Positions 51,882-60,581 of a stretch of DNA of 64,000 bases are shown here, piece by piece (the stretch's first letter is position 1; every line of letters begins with the position of its first letter). The DNA is from Couchioplanes caeruleus (GTDB lineage: Bacteria > Actinomycetota > Actinomycetes > Mycobacteriales > Micromonosporaceae): NCBI RefSeq assembly GCF_003751945.1, contig NZ_RJKL01000001.1, positions 7,396,501 through 7,460,500 of the forward strand, in the 5' to 3' direction. The translations under genes were made by a program, and so were the position numbers. The notes under the pieces are model-generated. The model was not told the origin of the DNA, ran no database searches, and saw only the letters and a list, made by a program, of their open reading frames with translations.

Positions 51882-53330
51882 GTGCCTACCTCTCGTCGTA
51901 CCTTCCTGGCCGGCGGTACCGCCGCAGGCGTCGGTCTCGCCGTCGCCGGCGCCGTCCCGTCTCTGGCCCAGGCCACCCCGGGCCGGCCGCGCCGGGACGG
52001 CGGCCATGTGCCGTTCCCGCCGCTCGTCGACGACCCCGACGGCATCCTGGCGCTCCCTGAAGGGTTCAGCTACGCCATCGTCACCCGGACCGGCGTGACC
52101 CGGCTCGACCGCGGCCAGGGCCTGACCCCGTCCAGCCCCGACGGCATGGCCGTCTACCACGCCGGCCGCGGCCGCTACACGCTGATCCAGAACCATGAGA
52201 TCGACCCGGGCGAGGAGTTCGGCGTACCGCACGTCAAGGGCACAGTCTACGATCCGGGCGCGGTCGACGCGGGCGGCTGCACGGTGATCACGACCGACCG
52301 GGCCGGCCGCAATCTCGGCGAGTTCGTCGCCATCTCCGGCACTGTCGCCAACTGTGCCGGCGGCCCCACCCCGTGGGGAACGTGGCTGACCTGCGAGGAG
52401 ACCGAGGACCGGGCCGGAGACAAGTGGACGGAGGGCGGCCGGGCCGGCGTCTTCCAGAAGGACCACGGCTACGTCTTCGAGGTCTGGGCGGACGGCACCG
52501 CGAACCCGCGGCCGATCAGGTGCCTGGGGCGCTACGCCCACGAGGCCCTGGCCATCGACAAGGATCGCACCCACATCTATCTGTCCGAGGACGCCGACGG
52601 ACCCAACGGCCTCTTCTACCGCTGGACCGCCCCGCGTGGCGTCCGGGTCGGTCCGGGCGTGCTCACCCGCCTCGCCCCGGACGCCGGCGTCCTCGCCGCG
52701 ATGCAGATCATCATGGACGACGGCTCGGTGCTGCCGGACGTCGCCTACCTGACCTCCGCCCAACTCGGCCGTCCTTTCCCCGTACGGTGGATCGAGGTGC
52801 CCGAGCGCGACGCGAAGACCACACCGGTGCGGGAGCAGTTCGCCGACGGCCAGGTCACACGCGGACGCAAGTTCGAGGGCGTGTGGGGCACCGACGAGGG
52901 CGTGTACGTCGTCAATTCCTTCGCCTGGGAGGATGGCGATCTCCCTGCGGACGCGGTCCCGCACGACGGCATGGTCTGGTTCTACAACTACCGCGCCAAG
53001 ACCATCCAGTTGGTCACCTACTTCCCGCACCAGAGCACGTCGGAGGAAGGCGCGCCGGCCAAGTACACCGACCTGGCCTTCGACGGCCCCGACAACGTGA
53101 CCGTGACACCGTGGGGAAGCCTCGTGCTCGCCGAGGACGGCGCCGGCGCGTCCCACGTGCTCAGTGCCTTCCCGGGCGGCCCGACGTACGCGATCGCCCG
53201 CAACCAGCTCAACGACTCCGAGTTCTGCGGACCGACCTTCACCGACGACGGCGAGGTGCTCTTCGTCAACATGCAGGACCCCGGCCTCACCCTGGCCATC
53301 ACCGGCCCGTGGCAGAAGTACCTCGGCTGA
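51882..53330 (+). CDS. Tat-exported PhoX/DUF839 family protein (alkaline phosphatase PhoX-like)
   Basis: 482 residues from GTG 51882 with AAGGAG nine bases upstream. Twin-arginine signal SRRTFLAGGTAAGVGLAVAG. Family motifs: SSPDGMAVYHAGRGRYTLIQNHEI, NCAGGPTPWGTWLTCEE, KDHGYVFEVWADG, GRYAHEALAIDKDRTHIYLSEDADG, GTDEGVYVVNSFA, DGPDNVTVTPWGSLVLAEDG, and FCGPTFTDDGEVLFVNMQDPG. The closing motif is typical of Ca/Fe-dependent PhoX. Predicted role: phosphate scavenging outside the cell. The two PhoX-like genes are tandem but separately promoted and terminated. Confidence 0.9.
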   Translation: MPTSRRTFLAGGTAAGVGLAVAGAVPSLAQATPGRPRRDGGHVPFPPLVDDPDGILALPEGFSYAIVTRTGVTRLDRGQGLTPSSPDGMAVYHAGRGRYTLIQNHEIDPGEEFGVPHVKGTVYDPGAVDAGGCTVITTDRAGRNLGEFVAISGTVANCAGGPTPWGTWLTCEETEDRAGDKWTEGGRAGVFQKDHGYVFEVWADGTANPRPIRCLGRYAHEALAIDKDRTHIYLSEDADGPNGLFYRWTAPRGVRVGPGVLTRLAPDAGVLAAMQIIMDDGSVLPDVAYLTSAQLGRPFPVRWIEVPERDAKTTPVREQFADGQVTRGRKFEGVWGTDEGVYVVNSFAWEDGDLPADAVPHDGMVWFYNYRAKTIQLVTYFPHQSTSEEGAPAKYTDLAFDGPDNVTVTPWGSLVLAEDGAGASHVLSAFPGGPTYAIARNQLNDSEFCGPTFTDDGEVLFVNMQDPGLTLAITGPWQKYLG

Positions 53331-53346
53331 ACCGATCGAGCCGGGC

Positions 53347-53386
53347 GCCGGCGGCACCCCCGACACATGTCGAGGGCGCCGCCGGC
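53347..53386 (+). terminator. Hairpin after the second PhoX gene
   Basis: GCCGGCGGC and GCCGCCGGC pair around an inner CGACA/TGTCG stem, giving a long hairpin starting 16 nt after the stop. Confidence 0.6.
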
Positions 53387-53463
53387 ATCGGCGGTCTGCA
53401 CATGCCATGGCGGCGACTAACGCCGCGAACAGCGGCGTCCGAGCCGCTGTTCACCGGGGATTC

Positions 53464-54432
53464 ATGTTGAGCCGACCGGGCCGGGGTATCCCGCGGAGCA
53501 TGGCCGACGACGGCACGATCCTGGTCTTCGCACCGGTTCCGCAGCTCACCATCACCATCGAGCAGCAGGGCGAGACGCCGGAGCTGCACGTTCACCCCGG
53601 CGGGCAGGGCATCTGGCAGGCCCGGATGTGCGCCGCACTGGGCGCGCCGGTCACGCTCTGCGCCGCCGTCGGCGGCGAGATCGGCGATGTCATCGCCCGA
53701 CTGTTGGAACGCGAGGATGTCCGGGTACGCATCGTCGCGCGCGACACCGGCAGCGGATGGTACGTCCATGATCGCCGTGACGGTTCGCGGTCCGAGGTCG
53801 CGGAGCATCCCGGTGTGCCGCTGGGCCGCCACGACCTCGACGCGCTCTACACTGCCGCGCTCGCCGAGGGCCTGCGTGCCCGGATCGCGATACTCAGCGG
53901 CGCCGCGGGCCCCCAGGTCGTCCACCCCGACGTGTACCGGCGGCTCGCCGCCGACCTCAACTCCCATGACGTCCGTGTGGTGGCCGACCTCACCGGTGAC
54001 CATCTCAGCGCCGTGCTGCAGGGACGGGTGGCCTTCCTCAAGGTGAGCCACGAGGAACTCATCGACTCGGGCCGCGCTCCCGGCGACGACGACGGCGCCC
54101 TGCTCGACGCCGCGCACCAGTTGCGGGCCGAGGGCGCCGAGGCGGTGCTGATCAGTCGGGCGGACCGGCCCGGCATCGCCCTGCTCGGCGACGACCCGCT
54201 CCTGGTCGGCCTGCCGGCCTTGCAGACCGTGGACCACCGCGGCGCCGGCGACTCGATGACCGCCGGAGTCGCCACTGTGCTCGCCCGCGGCGGCGACCTT
54301 CCCGAAGCCGTCCGCACCGGCGCCGCCGCCGGAGCGCTCAACGTCACCCGCCACGGCCTGGGCACCGGCCACCGCGACGCGATCGCCGCCCTCGCCGACC
54401 GGGTCGCCCTCACCCCGCTGAACGCCGGCTGA
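53464..54432 (+). CDS. PfkB-family sugar kinase (1-phosphofructokinase-like)
   Basis: 322 residues from ATG 53464 (GGGGA upstream); ATG 53500 would give 310. Opening ILVFAPVPQLTITIEQQGE resembles FruK/LacC proteins; HPGGQGIWQARMCAALGAPVTLCAAVGGEIG is the substrate-binding region and VDHRGAGDSMTAGVATVLARGG the PfkB anion hole with catalytic Asp. It phosphorylates a sugar phosphate or sugar derivative. Neighbours do not identify the substrate. Confidence 0.88.
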   Translation: MLSRPGRGIPRSMADDGTILVFAPVPQLTITIEQQGETPELHVHPGGQGIWQARMCAALGAPVTLCAAVGGEIGDVIARLLEREDVRVRIVARDTGSGWYVHDRRDGSRSEVAEHPGVPLGRHDLDALYTAALAEGLRARIAILSGAAGPQVVHPDVYRRLAADLNSHDVRVVADLTGDHLSAVLQGRVAFLKVSHEELIDSGRAPGDDDGALLDAAHQLRAEGAEAVLISRADRPGIALLGDDPLLVGLPALQTVDHRGAGDSMTAGVATVLARGGDLPEAVRTGAAAGALNVTRHGLGTGHRDAIAALADRVALTPLNAG

Positions 54433-54505
54433 TCGCCGCACAGCGGTACGGCCACCAGCAGCGGCTCGATGTGGCGCCTGATGCCGCTGAGTTGGAGGAG
54501 GCCCG

Positions 54506-56158
54506 GTGGGAAGGGGGGTGATATCCCTCTGCGGATCCCGGCTCAGCTTTCGGTGGCGTCTACCGATTAAGCGCACTGTGTGGGCTCAGAGCAATGGCGG
54601 CGCTGCCGTTCAGACGGCAACTTGCCCGGCCGCCACGGGTGGTGCGCTGAGTGCTACCTCGCTGGCTTACCTCAGTGTCGACCGGATGGGTCTGATCACG
54701 GACTGGAACCCGGCCGCGGAGCGGATGTTCGGCTGGACCCGCGCGGAGATCGTCGGACAGCCGGTGGCCGACACGATCGTGCCGCCGCAGATGCGTGCCG
54801 CGTTTCTGGTCACGTTCACCCGTCACCTGGTGACCGGTGACACCAGCTCGTTGGGTCGGCGGCTGGAGTTGCCGGCCCGCCACCGCGACGGCCACGAGCT
54901 GCTCATCGAGATCACCATCGACCTGGTCAACAACGGCGCGGACGGGTTCTGCGCGTTCGCCCACGACAGCACCGGCCGACGCGAGGCCGAACAAGCGCTG
55001 TGGGAGAGCAACTCCCTGGTGCAGGCCATCCTCGACCACACCACCGCGGTGATCTCCGCCAAGGACCCCGATGGAAAGTACCTGTTCGTCAACCGCGAGT
55101 TCGAACGACGCTTCCAGGTCGCGGCCGGGGAGTTGGTCGGTCGGACCCAGGCCGACGTGCTTCCCGCCGCGCTGGCGGCGGTCTCCCAGGAGCGCGACGA
55201 GCAGGTGCTGCGCAGCGCCACCGCCTCGACCAACCTGGAGGAGCTTCCCGCCGGCGACGAGTTGCAGCAGTACATCGTCACTCGGTTTCCCCTGCTCGAC
55301 CCGAGCGGGGTACCGCGCGGGGTGTGCTCGATCTCGATCGACGACACCGCGCGCCGGCGCAGCGCGGAGGCGCTGCGCCGCAGCGAGGAACGCTTCGAGC
55401 GGATCGTGAGCAACATGCCCGGCATGGTCAGCCGGTTCGAGTTCGCCCCGAACGGGGCCATGGCGTTCAGCTACGTCTCCGACGGCTGCCGCGAGGTCTT
55501 CGGTGTCGAACCCGAGGCGGTCCTCGCCGACGCCACCGTCATCACCAGCCTGTTCGGCCCCGAGGAGACCAAGTCGATCGTCGACAGCATGCGGGCGTCG
55601 GCGATCAGCCTCGAACACTGGCGCTGGGAGGGGCATGCGACCCTGCCCACCGGGGAGCGCCGCTACCTGCAGGGCACCTGCCGCCCGGAACGCCTCCCGG
55701 ACGGCACCCTGGTCTGGGACGGCCTCCTGCTCGACCGTACCCGGGAGAAGAGGGCCGAGCGCGACTCCGCCCGCGCTCGCCGCGATCTCCATCAGTTGAT
55801 CTCGTCGCTACGCGGCTATGCCTTCACGGTCAAGGCGCAGCCCGATGGCAGCGTTCGCGGCGTCTACAGTAGTGCCGACGGCTCGGAGATCTTCGGCGGG
55901 CCGATGACCAGCCACGGCGACTCCCTCGCCGCGGCCATCGCGGCGCTGGTGCACCCCGAGGACCAGCCGAAGTACGCGGCCTTCTGGGCCAGCACACGGG
56001 CCGGGCAGCCGGGCGACCTGACCTGCCGGATCATCGGTTACGACGGTGTCCAGCGGTGGGTCTTCATCCGGCTACGCCCGCGGCCGGAGGACCCCACGAC
56101 GCTCGACGGCGTCTGCTGCGATCTGACCCCGCTGCCCGGCAGCCCGGCGACGTCATGA
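54506..56158 (+). CDS. Multi-PAS sensor protein
   Basis: 550 residues from GTG 54506, chosen for GGAGGAG five bases upstream. It contains at least three and probably four PAS domains: residues about 50-165 (VDRMGLITDWNPAAERMFGWTRAEIVGQP), 170-290 (AVISAKDPDGKYLFVNREFERRFQVAAGELVGR), 300-410 (FSYVSDGCREVFGVEPEAVLAD) and a degenerate one to the end. No output domain is present. The stop overlaps the start of the GGDEF-EAL gene (ATGA), so the two products likely form one sensory complex with separate input and output chains. Confidence 0.88.
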   Translation: MGRGVISLCGSRLSFRWRLPIKRTVWAQSNGGAAVQTATCPAATGGALSATSLAYLSVDRMGLITDWNPAAERMFGWTRAEIVGQPVADTIVPPQMRAAFLVTFTRHLVTGDTSSLGRRLELPARHRDGHELLIEITIDLVNNGADGFCAFAHDSTGRREAEQALWESNSLVQAILDHTTAVISAKDPDGKYLFVNREFERRFQVAAGELVGRTQADVLPAALAAVSQERDEQVLRSATASTNLEELPAGDELQQYIVTRFPLLDPSGVPRGVCSISIDDTARRRSAEALRRSEERFERIVSNMPGMVSRFEFAPNGAMAFSYVSDGCREVFGVEPEAVLADATVITSLFGPEETKSIVDSMRASAISLEHWRWEGHATLPTGERRYLQGTCRPERLPDGTLVWDGLLLDRTREKRAERDSARARRDLHQLISSLRGYAFTVKAQPDGSVRGVYSSADGSEIFGGPMTSHGDSLAAAIAALVHPEDQPKYAAFWASTRAGQPGDLTCRIIGYDGVQRWVFIRLRPRPEDPTTLDGVCCDLTPLPGSPATS

Positions 56159-57882
56159 CCGGCACCGTGGCGCCCACCGGCTACCAGGACCGCATGCCTC
56201 GCCAGGTCGGGGAGCTCGCCGTACCGGTGAAGCCCGTCGCCGCGAGCACCCCGCTCGCCGACGTTCAGGCGATCCTGCGCGAGGATCCGCTGCTGCCGGG
56301 CGTCGTCGTCCGCGCCGTCGATGGTCAGCTCCGGTTGCTGAGCCGCGTCCACGTCGAGCACGCCGCCGTACCGGGGCTCGACCGCGTGCCCACCATGGGC
56401 GACCTGCCGCCGGCCGAGACCCTGAAACTGCGGGCCAGCACGGCGGTCGACGTCGCCGCGGAAGCGGCGCTGGCCCGACCGTCCGCGACCCGTGACGACG
56501 CCATCCTCATCACCTGGCCGCACAACCGGTACGGCATCGCGCCGATGCTGGACCTCATCGCCGCCATGGCCCGCCGCTACGTGCGACTCACCCGCACCGA
56601 CGCCCTCACCGGACTCGCCAACCGCCACGCCCTCACCACCCGCGGCGAGGAATGGCTGCGCGAACACACGGATGGTGCGCTGCTCGTCATCGACCTCGAC
56701 CGGTTCGCAGAGATCAACGAAGCCCTCGGCTACCAGGGCGCCGACCAGATCCTGCGCCAGGTCTCCGCCGCCCTCACCGAGGCGGCCGGAGACGACGACA
56801 TCGTGGCCCGCCTCGACGGCGACCAGTTCGCGGTCCTGCTCACCGACCGCCCGGAGGCCGGCACCGAAGCCGGCCCCGACGGATGGACGGAGCGGATCGC
56901 CCACCAGCTCGCCCAGCGGGCCCGCGGCCCGTTCACCGTCACCGGCATCCCGGTCAGCGTCGAGATGAGCATCGGCGTCGCCCACACTGCCCAGGCAGGC
57001 AACGACGTCGACACCCTGCTGCGCCGGGCCACCATGGCCATGCAGGTCGCCAAGCGGGCCCGCACCGGCGTCGAGGCGTGGGATCCGCACGCCGCCGCGG
57101 CCCGCGGCACCGACCTGCGACTGATGGCAGAACTACGCGCCGCCACCACCCGCGGGCAACTGCGCCTGCACTATCAACCCCTCATCGCCGCCGCTGACGG
57201 CCGCCCGCACGGCGTCGAGGCTCTCGTCCGCTGGCAGCACCCCGATCGTGGCCTGCTGCCGCCCGGAGTGTTCCTGCCCGACGCCGAACGCTCCGACATC
57301 ATCATCGACCTCACCGACTGGGTCCTCGCCGAAGCCATCGGCCAGGCCGCCACCTGGCGGAGCGCCGGGACGCCGATGCCGGTGTCGGTCAACATCTCCG
57401 CCGCCTACCTCGCCCAGGAGCGGGCCGTGGCGACCATCGCCGCGTTGCTCGCCGTGCAGCAAGTGCCGGCCGACCTGCTCACCGTCGAGATCACCGAGAG
57501 CACCATGATGACCCACCCCGAGCGGGCCGCGACCCGCCTGGGTGCCCTGCGCAAGCTCGGCGCACGGGTGTCGGTCGACGACTTCGGCACCGGCTACACC
57601 TCGCTCGCGCTCCTGCCCGAGCTGCCCATCGACGAACTGAAGATCGACCGCAGCTTCGTCTCCCGGATGGTCGACTCCGCCCCGCACGCCGCCATCGTGC
57701 GTACCGTGACCGACCTGGCGAAATCCCTCGGAGTGACCGTCGTCGCCGAAGGCATCGAAGACGAACCGACCGCGGACGCCCTCCGCGCGCTCGGCGTCGA
57801 CCTGCTGCAGGGTTACCACTTCGCCCGCCCGCAGAGCCCCGAACTGCTGCAGCTTCCAGGACTGTCCCGCCAACGGTGTTGA
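56155..57882 (+). CDS. GGDEF-EAL protein, degenerate cyclase and probably active c-di-GMP phosphodiesterase
   Basis: 575 residues from ATG 56155. The N-terminal about 130 residues may be a CBS-like or other sensory region (LADVQAILREDPLLPGVVVRAVDGQLRLL in part). The GGDEF domain has DALTGLANRHAL but LDGDQF in place of GGDEF, so cyclase activity is doubtful. The EAL domain keeps the metal and catalytic residues: GVEALVRWQHP, VNISAAYL, VEITEST, VDDFGTGYTSL and LKIDRSFV. Coupled to the PAS protein upstream, it probably degrades c-di-GMP in response to that sensor. Confidence 0.92.
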   Translation: MTGTVAPTGYQDRMPRQVGELAVPVKPVAASTPLADVQAILREDPLLPGVVVRAVDGQLRLLSRVHVEHAAVPGLDRVPTMGDLPPAETLKLRASTAVDVAAEAALARPSATRDDAILITWPHNRYGIAPMLDLIAAMARRYVRLTRTDALTGLANRHALTTRGEEWLREHTDGALLVIDLDRFAEINEALGYQGADQILRQVSAALTEAAGDDDIVARLDGDQFAVLLTDRPEAGTEAGPDGWTERIAHQLAQRARGPFTVTGIPVSVEMSIGVAHTAQAGNDVDTLLRRATMAMQVAKRARTGVEAWDPHAAAARGTDLRLMAELRAATTRGQLRLHYQPLIAAADGRPHGVEALVRWQHPDRGLLPPGVFLPDAERSDIIIDLTDWVLAEAIGQAATWRSAGTPMPVSVNISAAYLAQERAVATIAALLAVQQVPADLLTVEITESTMMTHPERAATRLGALRKLGARVSVDDFGTGYTSLALLPELPIDELKIDRSFVSRMVDSAPHAAIVRTVTDLAKSLGVTVVAEGIEDEPTADALRALGVDLLQGYHFARPQSPELLQLPGLSRQRC

Positions 57883-57940
57883 CCGACGACCGGGGCGGCG
57901 ACGTGCCGCCGGCCCCGTGCCGTCGTTCGTCGCTCGCCGG

Positions 57941-58888
57941 TTACGGCTGGTTGGTGAGGTAGCCGCCCATCGTGGTGAAGTACTCCGCCGCGGGCAGTTC
58001 CCGACCGTCGTGGGTGCGTACCCGCTTGATGGCCAGCCCGTGGTTGCGGCCGGTGCGTGCGTCGGCGCCGGCGACGATGACGACCGCGTCGCCCTCCTGG
58101 TAGAAGATGCGCCCCGGGGTTCCGCCGTAGCGTCCCTGCGACACCGCGGCGGCGAGAATGTCGAGTTGCTGGCCGCGGTGGTAGGTGAAGGCGCTCGGGT
58201 ACGGGGCGCACTGGGCGCGCACGAGTCGCTCCAGATCCTCCGCCGGCCAGTTCCAGTCGATGCGAATGTCTTCGGTGGAGCGCTTGTGGAAGAAGCTGGC
58301 CTTGGACCGGTCCTGCTTGACCCAGTCGGTGCGCCCGGAGGCGATCAGTGCCAGGCCGTCCACCGTGATGGGACCGAACAGCTCGAGGGTCTTGTGGAAC
58401 AAGTCCGTCGTGGTGTCGGTCGGGCCGACGGGTACCGCGCGCTGCAGGACGATGTCGCCGGCATCGAGCTCGTCGTTCATCATGTGGGCGGTGACGCCGA
58501 CCTCCTTCTCCCCGTTGATGAGCGCCCAGATCAAGGGCGAGAAGCCGGCGTAGGCGGGGAGCAGGGAGTCGTGGATGTTGAGGGTGCCCCGGGGCGGCAG
58601 GTTGAAGATCTGCGGGGGGATCCAGGTCCGCCAGTTGGTCGCCACGATGACGTCCGGTGCCGCCTCCTTGAGGGCGCTCATCAGGTCCTCGTCGTCGGGG
58701 CGGTTGCGGATCAGCACCGGCACCCCGTGCTGCTCCGCCAGGTCGGCGACGGAGTCGTCCCAGATCTTCTCGTAGGCATGATCGCTCTTCGGGTGGGTGA
58801 CGACGAGCGGGACCTCGTGCTCGGAGTCGAGGAGCGCCTGCAACGTGCGGTGCCCCCAGGTCTGGTAGCCGAACATGACGACCCGCAT
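57941..58888 (-). CDS. Siderophore-associated formyltransferase (Fmt/CchA-like)
   Basis: 315 residues from ATG 58888 with AAGGAGGAAC upstream. Formyltransferase motif LNIHDSLLPAYAGFSPLIWALINGE, in which Asn and His are catalytic, and the Asp in MNDELDAGDIVLQ complete the 10-formyl-THF transfer site. The C-terminal domain resembles that of methionyl-tRNA formyltransferase. Its position beside an ornithine N5-hydroxylase and an NRPS, under iron boxes, suggests it formylates N5-hydroxyornithine as CchA does for coelichelin; that assignment is inference. Confidence 0.88.
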   Translation of the reverse strand: MRVVMFGYQTWGHRTLQALLDSEHEVPLVVTHPKSDHAYEKIWDDSVADLAEQHGVPVLIRNRPDDEDLMSALKEAAPDVIVATNWRTWIPPQIFNLPPRGTLNIHDSLLPAYAGFSPLIWALINGEKEVGVTAHMMNDELDAGDIVLQRAVPVGPTDTTTDLFHKTLELFGPITVDGLALIASGRTDWVKQDRSKASFFHKRSTEDIRIDWNWPAEDLERLVRAQCAPYPSAFTYHRGQQLDILAAAVSQGRYGGTPGRIFYQEGDAVVIVAGADARTGRNHGLAIKRVRTHDGRELPAAEYFTTMGGYLTNQP

Positions 58889-58927
58889 GACGTTCCTCCT
58901 TGTGGCGCGGCACTTATTGCGCTGTAG

Positions 58928-58946
58928 TAAAGCAAGGCTTACCTAA
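58928..58946. promoter_or_regulatory. Iron box (IdeR/DmdR type), distal copy
   Basis: TAAAGCAAGGCTTACCTAA matches TTAGGTTAGGCTAACCTAA at 14 of 19 positions by eye. It lies 40 bp upstream of the formyltransferase start. Confidence 0.65.
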
Positions 58947-59016
58947 GCAACGCAACGCGGCCCCTGTGTCGCAGGTCGACCCGTGTGTCGACCCCCACCT
59001 CACGATGACATCGAAG

Positions 59017-59035
59017 TTAGGTTAGGTTAGCCTAA
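59017..59035. promoter_or_regulatory. Iron box (IdeR/DmdR type), strong copy
   Basis: TTAGGTTAGGTTAGCCTAA matches the consensus at 17 of 19 positions. It lies 127 bp upstream of the hydroxylase start, in the divergent region, and predicts iron repression of both arms. Confidence 0.85.
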
Positions 59036-59161
59036 GGCGGCTCCCAGGGGCCTCCATAGTGGCCTGCCGGCGTCCCCCGGCTACCCGACTGACCTGCGTT
59101 GCCCCGCCGAGACGGCGGGTTCCCCGACCGGCTTCACCAGCGGCCAGCCCCGCGCGATGGG

Positions 59162-60529
59162 ATGGACATGTCACACGATCTTGCAGGCGATGATCTTCCG
59201 GTATTCGACCTCGTCGGCATCGGGTTCGGCCCCTCGAACCTCGCGATGGCGATCGCGCTCACCGAGTACAACGCCACTGCCGGCATCGAGCGGGCAGTGA
59301 CGGCGCACTTCCTGGAGCGGCAGCCGCGATTCGGCTGGCACCGCGGCATGCTCATCGAGGACGCGACGATGCAGGTCTCCTTCCTGAAGGACCTGGTGAC
59401 GCTGCGAAACCCGGCCAGCGAGTTCAGCTTCCTCTGTTACCTGCAGAGCAAGGACCGGCTCGTCGACTTCATCAACCACAAGAGCCTCTTCCCGCTGCGG
59501 GTCGAGTTCCACGACTACTTCGAGTGGGCGGCCGCGAAGGTCGACGACCTGGTCACCTACGGGCACGAGGTCGTCGAGGTGCAGCCCGTCGTCCGCGACG
59601 GGGCCGTCGTCTACCTCGACGTCACCGCTCGCCAGGTCGGCGGCTCGGGCGAGGTCGTGGTGTACCGGGCCCGCAACGTGCTGGTCGCCACGGGCCTGCT
59701 GCCGAACCTGCCCGAGGGGGTCAGCGCGTCCCCGCGGATCTGGCACAACCGCGACCTGCTGTTCCGCGCAGCCGAGCTTCCCGTCGACGCCCCGTCGAGG
59801 TTCGTCGTCGTGGGTGCCGGGCAGAGCGCCGCCGAGACCGTCGCCCACCTGCATGAGCGCTTTCCGCGGGCCGAGGTCTGCGCGGTCTTCTCCCGGTACG
59901 GCTACAGCCCCGCCGACGACAGCCCGTTCGCCAACCGGATCTTCGACCCGGCGGCGGTCGACGACTACTTCGCCGCGCCCAGCGAGGTCAAGCAGCGGCT
60001 GATGGCGTACCACGGCAACACCAACTACGCCGTCGTCGACATGGACCTCATCGAGGACCTCTATGCCCGGCTCTACCGGGAGAAGGTGCTCGGGGTCGAG
60101 CGACTGCGGATCTTCAACGCCGCCCGCCTCGGCCAGCTCTCCGAAACCTCCACCGGCGTGCGAACCATCGTGGAGTCCCTGGTCAGCGGCGAGCAGACGG
60201 AGCTCGACGCGGATGCCGTGGTCTTCGCGACCGGCTACCGCCCCGCCGACCCGCTGCGGTTGCTGCCCGCGGTGGAGCCCTACTGCCACCGCGACACGCA
60301 CGGGCGGACCCGGGTCGGCCGCGACTATCGCGTCACCACCTCACCCGAGCTCCGCTGCGGTATCTACCTGCAGGGCGCCACCGAGCACACGCACGGCATC
60401 ACCTCCTCGCTGCTGTCGAACACCGCCCTTCGGGTCGGCGAGATCCTGCAGTCGGTCATCGAGCGGGGTCGTCCCGCCGTGCCGGTGCATGCCGCGGGCG
60501 CCGTCGAAGAGGTCGGCGCCGCCCGTTAG
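59162..60529 (+). CDS. L-ornithine N5-monooxygenase (PvdA/CchB-like)
   Basis: 455 residues from ATG 59162 (ATG 59168 equally likely). FAD site LVGIGFGPSNLAMAIAL, the substrate region FGWHRGMLIEDATMQVSFLKDLVTLRNP, FSFLCYL, NADPH site VVVGAGQSAAETVAHL and the C-terminal FATGYRP and GITSSLLSN are family hallmarks. It hydroxylates the side-chain nitrogen of ornithine as the first step to a hydroxamate ligand. It opens the plus-strand arm of the siderophore locus. Confidence 0.94.
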   Translation: MDMSHDLAGDDLPVFDLVGIGFGPSNLAMAIALTEYNATAGIERAVTAHFLERQPRFGWHRGMLIEDATMQVSFLKDLVTLRNPASEFSFLCYLQSKDRLVDFINHKSLFPLRVEFHDYFEWAAAKVDDLVTYGHEVVEVQPVVRDGAVVYLDVTARQVGGSGEVVVYRARNVLVATGLLPNLPEGVSASPRIWHNRDLLFRAAELPVDAPSRFVVVGAGQSAAETVAHLHERFPRAEVCAVFSRYGYSPADDSPFANRIFDPAAVDDYFAAPSEVKQRLMAYHGNTNYAVVDMDLIEDLYARLYREKVLGVERLRIFNAARLGQLSETSTGVRTIVESLVSGEQTELDADAVVFATGYRPADPLRLLPAVEPYCHRDTHGRTRVGRDYRVTTSPELRCGIYLQGATEHTHGITSSLLSNTALRVGEILQSVIERGRPAVPVHAAGAVEEVGAAR

Positions 60530-60581
60530 TGACAGGCGTCATTCCAGTCTTTCCCCGTCAAACTCCGTGAAAGGTCCCTCT

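Noticed and set aside
57883..57940. Hairpin between the GGDEF-EAL and formyltransferase genes
   Set aside because: GC arms pair only with a bulge; not good enough to call a terminator.
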